A stretch of DNA of 64,000 nucleotides from Maribacter dokdonensis DSW-8. Lineage in GTDB: Bacteria; Bacteroidota; Bacteroidia; Flavobacteriales; Flavobacteriaceae. The DNA is taken from positions 2,108,001 to 2,172,000 of the forward strand of contig NZ_LDPE01000001.1 of the NCBI RefSeq assembly GCF_001447995.1, written 5' to 3'. Shown here in pieces: positions 53,215-63,527 of the stretch (position 1 is the first letter of the stretch; each line of letters opens with the position of its first letter). A program made the position numbers and the translations under genes. A model generated the notes under the pieces. That model was not told the DNA's origin. It was given only the letters and a program-made list of their open reading frames with translations, and made no database searches.

Positions 53215-53709
53215 ATGGCAAAGGCAGTACATATTAATCACGTAGCACTAGTGGTAAGCAATTTAGAAGAAGCTTGTAAGTTTTACGAGGAAGAACTCGG
53301 TTTGGAAGCCATACCCGCATTCTTATTTGATTATCCCACGGCATTTTTTAAATTCAACGAGGAGCAACAATTACATTTAACCGAGTGGGAAGATGCCTAT
53401 TCGTTTAGAGGTCACATCTGTGTTCAGGTAGATGACATCAATACCTTATTCTTTAGAATGAAAGAGCTTGGTGTCATTGATATAAAACCGTGGGGCAATG
53501 TACGTCAACTACCGGATGGCGCCATACAAATGTTTGTTCGTGACCCATCGGGGAATTTGGTAGAGCTCTCCTCCGTTCCCGGTGATTATATAGACCCAAA
53601 GATTTTTGAAGACGAGTTGTTCAAAGAAGGAATTTATGTCTCGGGCAGAAATGATTTCCGTGGATACAAATCCAAAGACGCCACGCTTTACCATAAATCA
53701 GATGAATAG
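53215..53709 (+). CDS. VOC family protein of the catabolic operon
   Basis: A 164-residue VOC protein. HINHVALVVSNLEEACKFYEEELGL is the classic first module, HICVQVDDINTLFFRMKELG the second, and FVRDPSGNLVELSS supplies the metal-binding Glu. A C-terminal tail of about 40 residues is extra. It begins 3 bp after the dehydratase and its last 8 nt overlap the dehydrogenase gene. It may act on the same intermediate, perhaps as an isomerase or lyase; this is inferred from position only. Confidence 0.87.
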   Translation: MAKAVHINHVALVVSNLEEACKFYEEELGLEAIPAFLFDYPTAFFKFNEEQQLHLTEWEDAYSFRGHICVQVDDINTLFFRMKELGVIDIKPWGNVRQLPDGAIQMFVRDPSGNLVELSSVPGDYIDPKIFEDELFKEGIYVSGRNDFRGYKSKDATLYHKSDE

Positions 53710-54667
53710 AAAAAATATTCTTTTACTAGAAACGGTTGCCGAAAATGCTATGAGTATGTTGGAAAATGCTTCGGACATCAATATTTTGACAGGGTTTGAT
53801 GAGGCATCACTGAAGCATCAGATAGAAAACAACGTGATTGATGCCATCATTACACGAGGGAAGGGTCAGGTACGTGATTCGTTCATGGAACAGTTGCCCA
53901 ATTTAAAAGTAATATCCCGTTGTGGTGTTGGTTTGGACAATATTGATGTATCAAGTGCCACCAAACGAGGAATCAAAGTAGTGAACGCCCCAAATTCCAA
54001 TGCCGACACCATTGCAGAACACACTATTGCCCTGTTATTAATGCTTCAGCGGAATTTGTACAATGCCGTAACCATGGTCAAAGAAAATAGATGGGGAGAC
54101 CGGGGAACGTATGTTGGCGATGAAACCCATGGCAAAACTTTGGGGATTATCGGTATGGGAAATATTGGAAAAAAAGTAGCGCATATCGCCAAGGCCTTAG
54201 GCATGAATGTCATTTATTGGAGCTCAAAAAAAGAAGATGTACCCTTCTCATTTGTAGAATTTGAACACCTTTTAACCACTTCAGACGCAATTAGCTTACA
54301 CCTGCCTTTGACCTCTAAAACAGAAAAACTAATTGATTCCGCTGCCTTTTCATTAATGAAAACCAATGCGTTGTTGATCAATACCGCCAGAGGAGGAATC
54401 ATAGATCAAAAGGAGTTGTTCACTGCCCTGCAAAGCAATAGCATAGCAGGTTTCGCTGCCGATGTTCTGGCAGAAGAACCACCAGTGGAAAATGATCCAT
54501 TACTTCAATTAAAAAATGTATTGATTACGGCACATTTAGGCAGCCTATCCAAAACAACGTATACTAAAATGTGTACCATGACGGTTAAAAATACCTTGGC
54601 AATTTTACGTAATGAAGCTCCTATGCAAAATTGTGTTTTCAATAAAAAAGAACTGGAGAACAACTAA
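53702..54667 (+). CDS. D-2-hydroxyacid dehydrogenase of the catabolic operon
   Basis: 321 residues from ATG 53702 (MNRKNILLLETVAENAM). The open frame extends 32 codons upstream but that part lies inside the VOC gene. NAD-binding GIIGMGNIGKKVA, catalytic Arg in NTARGGIIDQKEL, Glu region AADVLAEEPP, and His in ITAHLGSLSKTTY are all present. It likely reduces or oxidises a 2-keto/2-hydroxy acid made by the dehydratase branch. It is less than 50 percent similar by eye to the dehydrogenase at 5542. Confidence 0.88.
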   Translation: MNRKNILLLETVAENAMSMLENASDINILTGFDEASLKHQIENNVIDAIITRGKGQVRDSFMEQLPNLKVISRCGVGLDNIDVSSATKRGIKVVNAPNSNADTIAEHTIALLLMLQRNLYNAVTMVKENRWGDRGTYVGDETHGKTLGIIGMGNIGKKVAHIAKALGMNVIYWSSKKEDVPFSFVEFEHLLTTSDAISLHLPLTSKTEKLIDSAAFSLMKTNALLINTARGGIIDQKELFTALQSNSIAGFAADVLAEEPPVENDPLLQLKNVLITAHLGSLSKTTYTKMCTMTVKNTLAILRNEAPMQNCVFNKKELENN

Positions 54668-54678
54668 AGCATAATATT

Positions 54679-55119
54679 ATGAGAAACAATGAACCTATAA
54701 TTGTCACTCAGCTTTTTAACACTTCAATGGAGCAGGTATGGGAAGCATTGACACATGTGGAATACATGCGAAAATGGTACTTTCCTGGTATTCCGGACTT
54801 TAAGCCAGAAGTTGGTTTCACCACCAGCTTTCTTATTACCAACGAAGGAAGAAATTTTACCCACAACTGGGAAGTAATAGCAGTAACACCGCCATCCAAA
54901 ATAAGTTATCGTTGGACGTTTGATGAATACCCCGGAGAAAGTATCAGTACCTTTGAGTTATCCAAAAATGAACAAGGCACCTTTCTTACCCTTACCGGTG
55001 AAGTCATTAAAGATTTCCCAACCGATATTCCTGAATTTAAAAAAGAAAGTGGCAAAGCGGGTTGGGAATATTTGATTCAGGAAAGTCTTGTCCAATTTTT
55101 AAAATCTCATAAATTTTAA
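54679..55119 (+). CDS. SRPBCC (AHSA1-like) domain protein
   Basis: 146 residues of the START/Bet v1-like SRPBCC fold in the AHSA1 group: VTQLFNTSMEQVWEALTHVEYMRKWYFPGIP at the N terminus, a central SYRWTFDEYPGESISTFEL and a C-terminal GWEYLIQESLVQFLKS helix. These proteins bind hydrophobic ligands; the function is not known. It follows the dehydrogenase by 11 bp and closes the operon. A weak GGGC/GCCC hairpin lies just after the stop. Confidence 0.87.
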   Translation: MRNNEPIIVTQLFNTSMEQVWEALTHVEYMRKWYFPGIPDFKPEVGFTTSFLITNEGRNFTHNWEVIAVTPPSKISYRWTFDEYPGESISTFELSKNEQGTFLTLTGEVIKDFPTDIPEFKKESGKAGWEYLIQESLVQFLKSHKF

Positions 55120-55177
55120 CAGCGGGCTATCGCCCTTAAATGAGTACCTTAGTTCAAAGAACTAAACTAACTTGAAC

Positions 55178-56725
55178 ATGAAAAAAGTACTACTCATTGG
55201 GGCATATTTCCTATGCTCCACATTTGCAATTTCACAAACTGTAGAGGACATGGTCAATGCCATAGAGAAAGAAGGCATTGAAAACTCCCAACTAGAACAA
55301 TTGGCTTATGAATTAATGGACCTCAACGGTCCAAGATTAGTGGGTACGCCAGAAATGAAAAGTGCTCATGATTGGGCGGTAAACACCTACAAGAAATGGG
55401 GAATTTCTGCAGAAAACCAGCAATGGGGAACCTGGAAAGGATGGCAAAGAGGTATTACCCATGTAGATATGGTGTCACCTAGAGTAGCCTCATTACATGC
55501 AACACAATTGGCATGGAACCCAGGCACTAGCTCTAAAGGTGTTACGGCTTCATTAATTACACTGCCAAGTTTTACAGATTCATTGTCCTTTGTAAAATGG
55601 CTACCTAACGTAAAAGGGAAAATAGTAATGGTGAGCATGTTGCAACCTACGGGCAGACCAGATGAAAACTGGGAAGAATACGCGACCAAAGTATCTTTTG
55701 AAAAAATGAAAAGCGAACGCGATTCATTGGAGAAAATCTGGAGACAGAATATTAATAATACGGGATATACCAGTAGAAACATCAATGCAGCATTTGAAAA
55801 AGCCGGTGCTGTAGGTATTGCACAATCAAGATGGTCCGAGGGTTTTGGTGCCAATAAGATTTTTAGTGCAAGTACTGAAAAAATTCCTGCTGTTGATATT
55901 TCATTAGAAGATTACGGAATGCTATACAGGATGGTAGAGCATGGTGCGGATACCAAAATTAAAATAGTGGCAGAGTCCAAAGACTTAGGCGTTGTACCAA
56001 CATTTAATACCATAGCCACCATACCCGGCACCGAGTTCCCTGATGAATATGTGATTCTTTCCGCTCATTTTGATTCATGGGACGGCGGTACAGGTGCAAC
56101 CGATAATGGTACAGGTACCATTACCATGTTAGAAGCAGCACGTATTCTGAAAAAAGTATATCCAAACCCAAAAAGGACTATTCTTGTAGGGCATTGGGGA
56201 AGTGAAGAACAAGGTTTAAATGGTTCTAGCTCATTTGTTGAGGATCACCCAGAAATTGTTGCCGGTGTACAAGCATTATTCAACCAAGACAATGGTACGG
56301 GCCGTGTGGTTCGTTTATCCGGGCAAGGATTTCTTCATGCATATGATTATTTGGGGCGATGGTTAGAAGCCGTACCGGAAACCTACAAAAACGAAATTGA
56401 AACTACATTCCCCGGTTCGCCCGGTCGTGGTGGATCAGATTATGCATCTTTCGTAGCGGCAGGTGCCCCTGCGTTTTCGCTAAGCTCGTTGAGTTGGGAT
56501 TATTGGAACTATACTTGGCACACCAATTTGGACACCTACGATAAAATTGTTTTTGACGATGTACGCAACAACGCCATATTAACTGCCATTCTAACCTATA
56601 TGGCATGCGAAGACCCAGAAAAAACATCTCGTGAAAAAGCTGTTTTGGGCATTAACCCAAGATCAGGCAAAAAAGGAGAATGGCCAACACCAAGAACGCC
56701 ACAACGTAAAGGCGGACAAGATTAA
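55178..56725 (+). CDS. M28-family metallopeptidase, exported
   Basis: About 515 residues from ATG 55178, with a signal peptide (KKVLLIGAYFLCSTFAISQ). A PA-like insert lies in the middle and the M28 catalytic core follows: AHFDSWDGGTGATDNGTGT (His and bridging Asp), HWGSEEQGLNGSSSFVEDH (catalytic Glu-Glu), DNGTGR and a late HTNLDTYD with the last His. It is a zinc aminopeptidase or carboxypeptidase of the periplasm or outside. The in-frame TTG at 55172 is not used. Confidence 0.92.
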   Translation: MKKVLLIGAYFLCSTFAISQTVEDMVNAIEKEGIENSQLEQLAYELMDLNGPRLVGTPEMKSAHDWAVNTYKKWGISAENQQWGTWKGWQRGITHVDMVSPRVASLHATQLAWNPGTSSKGVTASLITLPSFTDSLSFVKWLPNVKGKIVMVSMLQPTGRPDENWEEYATKVSFEKMKSERDSLEKIWRQNINNTGYTSRNINAAFEKAGAVGIAQSRWSEGFGANKIFSASTEKIPAVDISLEDYGMLYRMVEHGADTKIKIVAESKDLGVVPTFNTIATIPGTEFPDEYVILSAHFDSWDGGTGATDNGTGTITMLEAARILKKVYPNPKRTILVGHWGSEEQGLNGSSSFVEDHPEIVAGVQALFNQDNGTGRVVRLSGQGFLHAYDYLGRWLEAVPETYKNEIETTFPGSPGRGGSDYASFVAAGAPAFSLSSLSWDYWNYTWHTNLDTYDKIVFDDVRNNAILTAILTYMACEDPEKTSREKAVLGINPRSGKKGEWPTPRTPQRKGGQD

Positions 56726-56734
56726 CGGTACCAT

Positions 56735-59323
56735 CTAAAACTGATTTTCAAGCTCAAGGCTGTCCGCTGCTTGTAATGCTTTTTTAATAGCAGTACTCCA
56801 CAGTGCATAGCCTTGCTTGTTCAAATGTAATCCGTCAGAAAGGTATAACTCTGGTATAGGCCTATTATCAGTAGTGATCATTTGTGCAAACACATTAATG
56901 TATTGGGCATTAAGCTCAGAAATAAAATATTTTGACAGCATTAAATTAGTTTCCATGATCAGCGGGATCAGATGTTCACGCTCTACACTTGGTTTTAAAC
57001 TTATAAGCGCCAATTCTACATCTGGGTATTTATTCTTGATCAATTCTACCAGCTCCATACACCCAGAAAGAACTTCTTGGGGTGTCTTGCCATCATTTAA
57101 ATCATTTTCACCGGCGTACAACACAATTTTAGACGGATTTGCCTCTACAAATATTTCATCAAAATAATGAATACACCAAGCAAAAGTAGAACCGCCAAAA
57201 CCCAGGTTAACCACATTGAACGGACTCAAGTCCCTTTTCATATTCACCCAAAGCCGTACAGATGAACTACCATAAAAGGCAATTAAATTATCTTGGGTAG
57301 GCAATTTGGCCACTCGTCTTTTAAGTCGCTTTATTTCATTACACCATATTGCGGGTGGTTCTTCTAAACTATCGGCACCTGAGCTAGATACGTTCAATTG
57401 CTCTGCTCTTTCAATTGCCGCTTGCACATACCCTTTATACTCCTCTTGGTATTGCTCCATAAAAGCATATAGATCTTCATTGTTTTTAGAAGGCACCTTT
57501 TCACTCAAAAGAAAAGGTTCTTTAATGGCACAATAATATAAAGATTTACCAATTCTGTGGTCAAAATTCACCATGACTATAGGAGTAATGTATGGTTCCG
57601 GCTCTGTATGCATTGCTAGTTTAAAAGCACCCATTTTAAATGGTCCAGGAGATTCCTCAGTTCTATAAGATGTACCTTCTGGGCTTATGATCAGGTTATA
57701 TTCCTGCTTTAAATGCTTAGAAGCCTCGCTATAAAATATGCTTCGCGCCTGTTCCTTTTTATTACTTGTCGTTTGTTCAGATTCTTTGGTGTAAACATTG
57801 ATATAGCCTAGATTATTGTAATAATTTTGATGTCCATACTCCTGTCCTTGCCCAATACGAACAGTTCTAATACCCGGTTCTCCATATTTCTTATACAGTA
57901 CCATAGCACTTAGAAAATGAGAATCTAAGGTTATTTGAAAATTATTGTTCAGGGTATAATGTGCATCATTGATCAGGTGATTATAAATGAAGATATTCCC
58001 TGTTTTATCAGGTAAATTATCCCATCCTTCAATAATGTAGGGTACGTTTTTAAAGACCTTCATAGTCAATTCCGCACATACCTTTCTATTCAGCATTACA
58101 TCATTACTATTCTTTTCCGCAACGTTTTCATACATCTGCTGTAACCCACTGACAAAATCGTGCTCCTTTTGATCTTCTCCCAATAATTCTAAACTCAATG
58201 AGGCTATATGACGTTCTAACGCCGTACCGTTTTTTAACAAATTTGCAAGTGCTTCATAAGCAAATTGCTTTGTGGTCATACTCTTTAAAAGATGTGGCAC
58301 TTGGTGTAAAGGCGATGAAAGCAATAAGCGCGATTTGTTGTTCTTGATCAATTGATATACGGCTTGCAAACTATGTTTTCCCAACAAACCAACATATCTA
58401 ACAAAAGCCGCATTCAGTTGGTTACCCATGAGCCAAAGCAACCGTTGATAAAATTGACCTTCAAAGGCATCATCTCTCTGAAACAATTTCATGAGATCAC
58501 ATTCCGGTATAAAATAGGCAGATGTCTTTGTATTGGTAATCGCAGAGCAAATATCTTTTTCCCTTAAAAGACAAGACCACCCAAAAACAAACCCAGAGTT
58601 TTTTATAGAGCGTTGTTTAATTTCAATGGTATTTTCAATTCTTTTTATAGTAACCTCGCCATGAATTAGAATAAATAACCCGTTGCTAGATCCGTCTTGC
58701 ACATACAACACCTCATCTGGTTCATATTCACGCCTTTCTGCCAAACCGGCCAGTGCCATTAAATTTTTCTCCTCAAAAAAATCTAAAAACGGAGAACGTC
58801 TCATCAATGAGACTATTTCTTCTTGTTCCGTTACCGGGGAAATAAAAAATTGCCTATCCTCTACAAAAGGCTGAAACCTTACCGGGCTCAACAATTCCGT
58901 TTGTTTCAATAATGCAGTACGCAAAACGTGATATAACTTGGCACCTATGTTTTTCAACAGAACGTTTTGGTGCCCCTTTTTTAAGTATACATCAAGATCG
59001 TTAAAAGGAATTTCAAAGAATGAAGCTTTTGCAGACGCCACCGTTGCTTTATAAGTAAAGCGTTTAGGCGTGTTAAATCCGTTTAAACCAATAGTTGAAA
59101 ACGGTTCTGAATTTTGGCAAACCAAAATATCGCTCTCTGGGCTATCTAAAGAAATATAGTAATTGACGCTTCCTTCAATAAGCCATCTAAAAGTGTTTAC
59201 CTTTTTGTGAATATAACTAATAGCATACCCTTTTTCGTATGTTTTTATTACTCCTTTTGGGAAGTATTCCTTAAGTTTTTCAGTACTTATTTCTTGTCTT
59301 AAAAGTCTAGTTTGGTGTGTCAT
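56735..59323 (-). CDS. Fusion of cyclic-nucleotide-binding domains, PlsC-type acyltransferase and SGNH hydrolase
   Basis: An 862-residue protein. Residues about 10-150 and 178-300 are two cNMP/CRP-type sensor folds (second: SPFLDFFEEKNLMALAG, DGSSNGLFILIHGEV). Residues about 405-640 are a PlsC-like glycerolipid acyltransferase with NHLIND (H449, D453, an H-x3-D variant) and SPEGTSYR (548-550 PEG). Residues about 678-850 are an SGNH esterase: FYGSSS with nucleophile S687, NLGFGGS, AGENDLNDG (N740), and SDGLHLN (D830, H833). Acyltransferase plus lipase-like esterase in one chain under a possible cyclic-nucleotide control suggests lipid remodelling. No membrane span is obvious. Confidence 0.82.
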   Translation of the reverse strand: MTHQTRLLRQEISTEKLKEYFPKGVIKTYEKGYAISYIHKKVNTFRWLIEGSVNYYISLDSPESDILVCQNSEPFSTIGLNGFNTPKRFTYKATVASAKASFFEIPFNDLDVYLKKGHQNVLLKNIGAKLYHVLRTALLKQTELLSPVRFQPFVEDRQFFISPVTEQEEIVSLMRRSPFLDFFEEKNLMALAGLAERREYEPDEVLYVQDGSSNGLFILIHGEVTIKRIENTIEIKQRSIKNSGFVFGWSCLLREKDICSAITNTKTSAYFIPECDLMKLFQRDDAFEGQFYQRLLWLMGNQLNAAFVRYVGLLGKHSLQAVYQLIKNNKSRLLLSSPLHQVPHLLKSMTTKQFAYEALANLLKNGTALERHIASLSLELLGEDQKEHDFVSGLQQMYENVAEKNSNDVMLNRKVCAELTMKVFKNVPYIIEGWDNLPDKTGNIFIYNHLINDAHYTLNNNFQITLDSHFLSAMVLYKKYGEPGIRTVRIGQGQEYGHQNYYNNLGYINVYTKESEQTTSNKKEQARSIFYSEASKHLKQEYNLIISPEGTSYRTEESPGPFKMGAFKLAMHTEPEPYITPIVMVNFDHRIGKSLYYCAIKEPFLLSEKVPSKNNEDLYAFMEQYQEEYKGYVQAAIERAEQLNVSSSGADSLEEPPAIWCNEIKRLKRRVAKLPTQDNLIAFYGSSSVRLWVNMKRDLSPFNVVNLGFGGSTFAWCIHYFDEIFVEANPSKIVLYAGENDLNDGKTPQEVLSGCMELVELIKNKYPDVELALISLKPSVEREHLIPLIMETNLMLSKYFISELNAQYINVFAQMITTDNRPIPELYLSDGLHLNKQGYALWSTAIKKALQAADSLELENQF

Positions 59324-59525
59324 GCGCCTTCTAACTTAACCAGATTAAACCTAAAAAAGAAACCCTACACACATTAAAATCAATTTATCATTTTAAGAAA
59401 ATAATATTGGTCAAAACCATAAAAATGGCACCCTTAAAATTAGAATTACCAAATTAAATTTTCCCACTCACTTTTTACAAAGGCTTTTGTTATCTTACCT
59501 ACTCAACAACTAATTTGACCACACC

Positions 59526-62500
59526 ATGAAAACCATCAAATTTCTATTTGTGCTATTGATGATTGCACCTATGACCTTACAATCTCAACGTAGAAAAAGT
59601 AAAATCACCCAACCATCAATTACATTAAATGACTCTGTTTTTACAGGATTAAAATGGAGAAATATTGGTCCATTTAGAGGAGGTAGAAGTGTAGCATCAA
59701 CCGGTGTGGTTGGTCAACCCATGGTGTATTATATGGGAACCGTTGGTGGTGGAATTTGGAAAACCACGGATGATGGAATCACATGGAAAAATGTTTCGGA
59801 CGGATTCCTAAAAACGGTAACCGTTGGCGCCATATCTGTATCTGAAAGTAATCCGAATATTGTAATTGCCGGCATGGGAGAACATGCGGCAAGAGGTGTG
59901 ATGACCTCTATGGGAGATGGTGTTTACAAATCTACCGATGCGGGTAAAACTTGGAAACACATAGGGCTAGACAAAACACGGCACATTTCTGATGTCATTA
60001 TTGACCCTACAGACCCAAACATCATTTTTGTTTCGGCACAAGGTGCACAATATGGACCTTCTACTGAAAGAGGCATTTATAAATCTACCGATGGCGGTGA
60101 TACTTGGAAAAATGTACTTTTCCTAGATAATACTACTGGAGCATCTGGTCTTACAATGGATATGACCAACCCAACCATACTATATGCCGCTATGTGGCAA
60201 CACAGACGATATCCCTGGACAATGGAATCTGGTGGAAAAAACTCAGGTATCTATAAATCTACCGACAGTGGTGAAACTTGGCAGCAATTAACCGAGGGGT
60301 TACCAAAAGAAATGGGTAAAATTGGTATTTCTGTATCTAGGGCCAACCCTGAACGTGTATTTGCAGTGATCGAGGCAGAAGGAGAAAAAGGCGGAGTATA
60401 CCGTTCTGATGATGCCGGTAAAAAATGGAAATTGATCAATAAAGACCGTATTAATATTGCCCGGTCTTGGTACTATATGGAAATTTTTGCAGACCCCCAG
60501 AATGAAGATATTGTCTATGTGCTAAATGCACCGGTCACAAAATCAATAGATGGCGGTACATCTTTTTCACCGTTGCCAACACCACATGGCGATAATCATG
60601 ACTTATGGATAGACCCTTTGAACAACAAGCGCATGGTAAACTCTAACGATGGTGGTTCTAACGTTTCTAATAACGGTGGAAAGAGTTGGAGTACGCAACA
60701 AAATCAAAATACCGCTCAATTTTATAGGGTGATAACGGACAATTTGGTACCGTACAATGTCTATGGCGGGCAACAAGATAATTCTACCGTTGCCATTGCG
60801 TCAAGAACAAACGATAACGGAATAGATTGGAAAGATTGGTACGCAGTTGCAGGTGGAGAAAGCGCCTTTTTAGCTTTTGACCCAGACGACCCAAAATTAA
60901 TTTATGGTGGCACATACCAAGGAAATATTGACAAGTGGAACGCAAGTACCAAAGAGTCAAAACCCATTAAAGAATACCCGGAATTAGGTTTAAGTATATC
61001 ACCAGAAAATGCAAAATACCGTTATAATTGGAATGCCCCAATTATTACCTCTCCACATGACAGAAAAACAATTTACCACGGCGGCAATGTAGTTTTTAAA
61101 TCAACCGACGAAGGTCAAAGCTGGTCAGTTATTAGTCCTGATTTGACCCGTAATGAAAAAGATAAGCACGGACTTGGCGGTAGACCCTTTACCAATGAAG
61201 CCGCAGGAGGTGAAATTTATAACACACTTACCTATTTGACAGAATCTCCACATGAAGAAGGCGTAATTTGGTCAGGTAGTGATGATGGTTTGGTACATGT
61301 AACCAAAGATGGTGGTGCCAATTGGTCAAATGTTACTCCTACAGACGCCATGGAAGGGATTATTAATAGTATTGAAGTATCTCCACATGATCCGGCAACA
61401 GCTTACATCGTTTTAATGCGTTATAAGTCGATGGATTTCAAAAATTACATTTACAAGACTACGGACTATGGTACTACTTGGACAAAAATCACCAATGGCA
61501 TTACCGGTGACAACACCTTTACCAGAGTGGTTCGTGAAGATAAAAAGGTAAAAGGTCTACTATATGCGGGTACCGAAACGGGCTTGTTTGTTTCTTTAGA
61601 TGATGGCATGCATTGGCAACCTTTACAGTTAAATTTACCTTTAACCCCTATTAACGACCTTATTATTCAAGATAATGATTTGGTTGCTGCAACGGCCGGT
61701 CGTTCATTCTGGATCTTGGATGATTTAGCCGCTTTACAAAATGCCAGTGCACCAAAACAGGCATTGAACATTTTTAAACCCAAAGACACCTATTTATTCA
61801 TTGGAGGATATAGCGAAAAACCTGTGTCAGGCTTAGGAAGCAACCCCAAAAGCGGCGTTACTTTTGATTATTACCTGAACGAAGCACAAGATAGCACTGA
61901 GCTAAAATTAGAAGTTTTAAAAGATGGAGATGTAATACGAACGATTACCAATAAAAAAGACAAAAAGTTTAGTTCTTGGCCAGGCGGACCATCAAAACCA
62001 GCCGTATTGCCTTCTAAAAAAGGATATAACCGTTTTACTTGGGATTTTAAAAGAGACCCACTACCCGCAGTTGACAAAGTATTTGTACTGGGCGGATTAG
62101 ATGGTTCTATTGTTGGCCCAGGAGATTACCAACTTAGACTTATATTAGAAAATGAAACCGCAGAAACCTTGGTAAGTATTTTACCTCTCCCCAACATTAA
62201 AGCGACCATGGCAGATTATGAAGAGCAACAAAATATGTTGAAAACCATAGAAGCTACCGTAATAGAAATACATACTGCAGTGAATGATATGCTATCAGCA
62301 AAATCTCAATTAAAACAGTATAATCAATTACTTGAAGACCACACAAAAGCAGAAGCACTTTTAAAACAAGGCGATTCTTTGATCAAACGAATTTCATCTT
62401 GGGAAGAAAATCTTATTCAGCCCAACCAAAAAACCTTTCAAGATGTTATAAATTTCGAAAATAAACTAAACGCGCAATTATTGAATTTAAGAGGATATAT

Positions 62501-62681
62501 TGACGTAGCAGAACCCAGAGTTACAATGGGCGCAAAAGAAAGATTGCGTGATTTACTTGCTATATGGGGCAGTTTTAAAACAGAACATAATGCTATCATC
62601 AATACAGAAATGAAGGCATATAATACCCTATTCCAAAGTTTAGAAATCCCTGCAATTATATTACCGCAAGCACAAAATTAA
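59526..62681 (+). CDS. Exported BNR/sortilin-like beta-propeller protein
   Basis: A 1051-residue secreted protein with a signal peptide ([20 protein letters not shown]). At least ten BNR motifs of the form S-x-D-x-G-x-x-W are visible ([60 protein letters not shown] and others), forming one or two propellers up to residue about 740. A 300-residue C-terminal part follows with a beta domain and a helical end ([20 protein letters not shown]). The family is called VPS10/sortilin-like or BNR glycosyl-hydrolase-like in Bacteroidota; no enzymatic residues are certain. No T9SS tail is present. Confidence 0.88.
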   Translation: MKTIKFLFVLLMIAPMTLQSQRRKSKITQPSITLNDSVFTGLKWRNIGPFRGGRSVASTGVVGQPMVYYMGTVGGGIWKTTDDGITWKNVSDGFLKTVTVGAISVSESNPNIVIAGMGEHAARGVMTSMGDGVYKSTDAGKTWKHIGLDKTRHISDVIIDPTDPNIIFVSAQGAQYGPSTERGIYKSTDGGDTWKNVLFLDNTTGASGLTMDMTNPTILYAAMWQHRRYPWTMESGGKNSGIYKSTDSGETWQQLTEGLPKEMGKIGISVSRANPERVFAVIEAEGEKGGVYRSDDAGKKWKLINKDRINIARSWYYMEIFADPQNEDIVYVLNAPVTKSIDGGTSFSPLPTPHGDNHDLWIDPLNNKRMVNSNDGGSNVSNNGGKSWSTQQNQNTAQFYRVITDNLVPYNVYGGQQDNSTVAIASRTNDNGIDWKDWYAVAGGESAFLAFDPDDPKLIYGGTYQGNIDKWNASTKESKPIKEYPELGLSISPENAKYRYNWNAPIITSPHDRKTIYHGGNVVFKSTDEGQSWSVISPDLTRNEKDKHGLGGRPFTNEAAGGEIYNTLTYLTESPHEEGVIWSGSDDGLVHVTKDGGANWSNVTPTDAMEGIINSIEVSPHDPATAYIVLMRYKSMDFKNYIYKTTDYGTTWTKITNGITGDNTFTRVVREDKKVKGLLYAGTETGLFVSLDDGMHWQPLQLNLPLTPINDLIIQDNDLVAATAGRSFWILDDLAALQNASAPKQALNIFKPKDTYLFIGGYSEKPVSGLGSNPKSGVTFDYYLNEAQDSTELKLEVLKDGDVIRTITNKKDKKFSSWPGGPSKPAVLPSKKGYNRFTWDFKRDPLPAVDKVFVLGGLDGSIVGPGDYQLRLILENETAETLVSILPLPNIKATMADYEEQQNMLKTIEATVIEIHTAVNDMLSAKSQLKQYNQLLEDHTKAEALLKQGDSLIKRISSWEENLIQPNQKTFQDVINFENKLNAQLLNLRGYIDVAEPRVTMGAKERLRDLLAIWGSFKTEHNAIINTEMKAYNTLFQSLEIPAIILPQAQN

Positions 62682-62688
62682 AATTGAG

Positions 62689-63261
62689 TTGGAAAAACTA
62701 ATACTAGACCAGACTTTTAAAGGCGAAAATTATACCATTTCCCGTTTGCCACGTGCAGAATATGAAAATTGCATTTTTGAAAGATGCGATTTTTCCAAAG
62801 GATACTTGGACAACCAAATCTTTTTGGAGTGCGAGTTTATAGATTGTAACTTAAGTAATGTGAATTTGGTGAACACGACTTTTAAAGAAGTCAAATTTTC
62901 ACATTGCAAACTTATGGGTTTAGCATTCCACACATGTAACAGTTTTTTAATGGACTTCTCCTTTTATGATTGTAATTTAAATTTTTCCATATTTACCGAA
63001 TTAAAATTAATTGGTCAGGTATTTAAAGCCTGTAACCTTTCAGAAGCAGATTTTAGTGACTGTGATCTAAGTAATTCCAAGTTCGTAGATTGTAATTTAG
63101 AACGTACCATCTTTTCAAGAACCAATTTACAAAAGGCAGATTTTAGCACAGCAACCCATTTTAACATAGACCCAGAAAACAACATGGTAAAAGGCGCCAT
63201 CTTTTCCAGTGACATGCTAGAAGGTCTATTGCATAAGTATAAATTGAAGATATTGAAGTAA
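62689..63261 (+). CDS. Pentapeptide-repeat protein (Qnr/McbG-like)
   Basis: 190 residues from a TTG start (LEKLILDQTFKGENY), 7 bp after the previous stop; no ATG is available near the N terminus. About thirty A(D/N)LxX-like repeats are visible with Phe or Leu at the centre (CIFERCDFSKGYL, CEFIDCNLSNVNL, CNLSEADFSDCDLSNSKF). They should form a right-handed quadrilateral beta helix that mimics B-form DNA, as in Qnr and MfpA, which protect gyrase. Gyrase protection is possible but not shown. Confidence 0.87.
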   Translation: MEKLILDQTFKGENYTISRLPRAEYENCIFERCDFSKGYLDNQIFLECEFIDCNLSNVNLVNTTFKEVKFSHCKLMGLAFHTCNSFLMDFSFYDCNLNFSIFTELKLIGQVFKACNLSEADFSDCDLSNSKFVDCNLERTIFSRTNLQKADFSTATHFNIDPENNMVKGAIFSSDMLEGLLHKYKLKILK

Positions 63262-63278
63262 TTTTAAATTATAAGTAT

Positions 63279-63470
63279 ATGTATGAATATCAATTTGTTA
63301 AAATAAACCTTGGAGGTATTTTTACCGCAAAGCCCAGCTCAAATTATAAAGAAATTATATCATCTAAAGCAAAGGAAGGGTGGCGATTTGTTCAAATTTT
63401 CGCACCAGCGACCTCAGGGTATGGATCCGCATCTTATTTTGAATTGATTTTTGAAAAAAAGGTAGACTAG
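63279..63470 (+). CDS. DUF4177 domain protein
   Basis: 63 residues matching the small DUF4177 family: YEYQFVKINLGG at the start and the core ISSKAKEGWRFVQIFAP followed by YFELIFEK. The family is found across bacteria, and its function is unknown. It is 17 bp after the pentapeptide gene and may be co-transcribed. Confidence 0.85.
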   Translation: MYEYQFVKINLGGIFTAKPSSNYKEIISSKAKEGWRFVQIFAPATSGYGSASYFELIFEKKVD

Positions 63471-63527
63471 CATGGTCATTCATTTTGAACACTCTAACTG
63501 TCCAAATCGTAAAGTGATAGACGCTAA

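Noticed and set aside
53606..53701. 32 extra N-terminal codons for the second hydroxyacid dehydrogenase
   Set aside because: They overlap the VOC coding sequence completely and are not part of the family fold; ATG 53702 fits.
55124..55135. GGGC/GCCC hairpin after the SRPBCC gene as a terminator
   Set aside because: Only four pairs and no T-run.
55387..55854. 155-codon open frame on the minus strand inside the M28 peptidase gene
   Set aside because: Shadow of a strongly supported gene; composition is not protein-like and nothing is recognisable.
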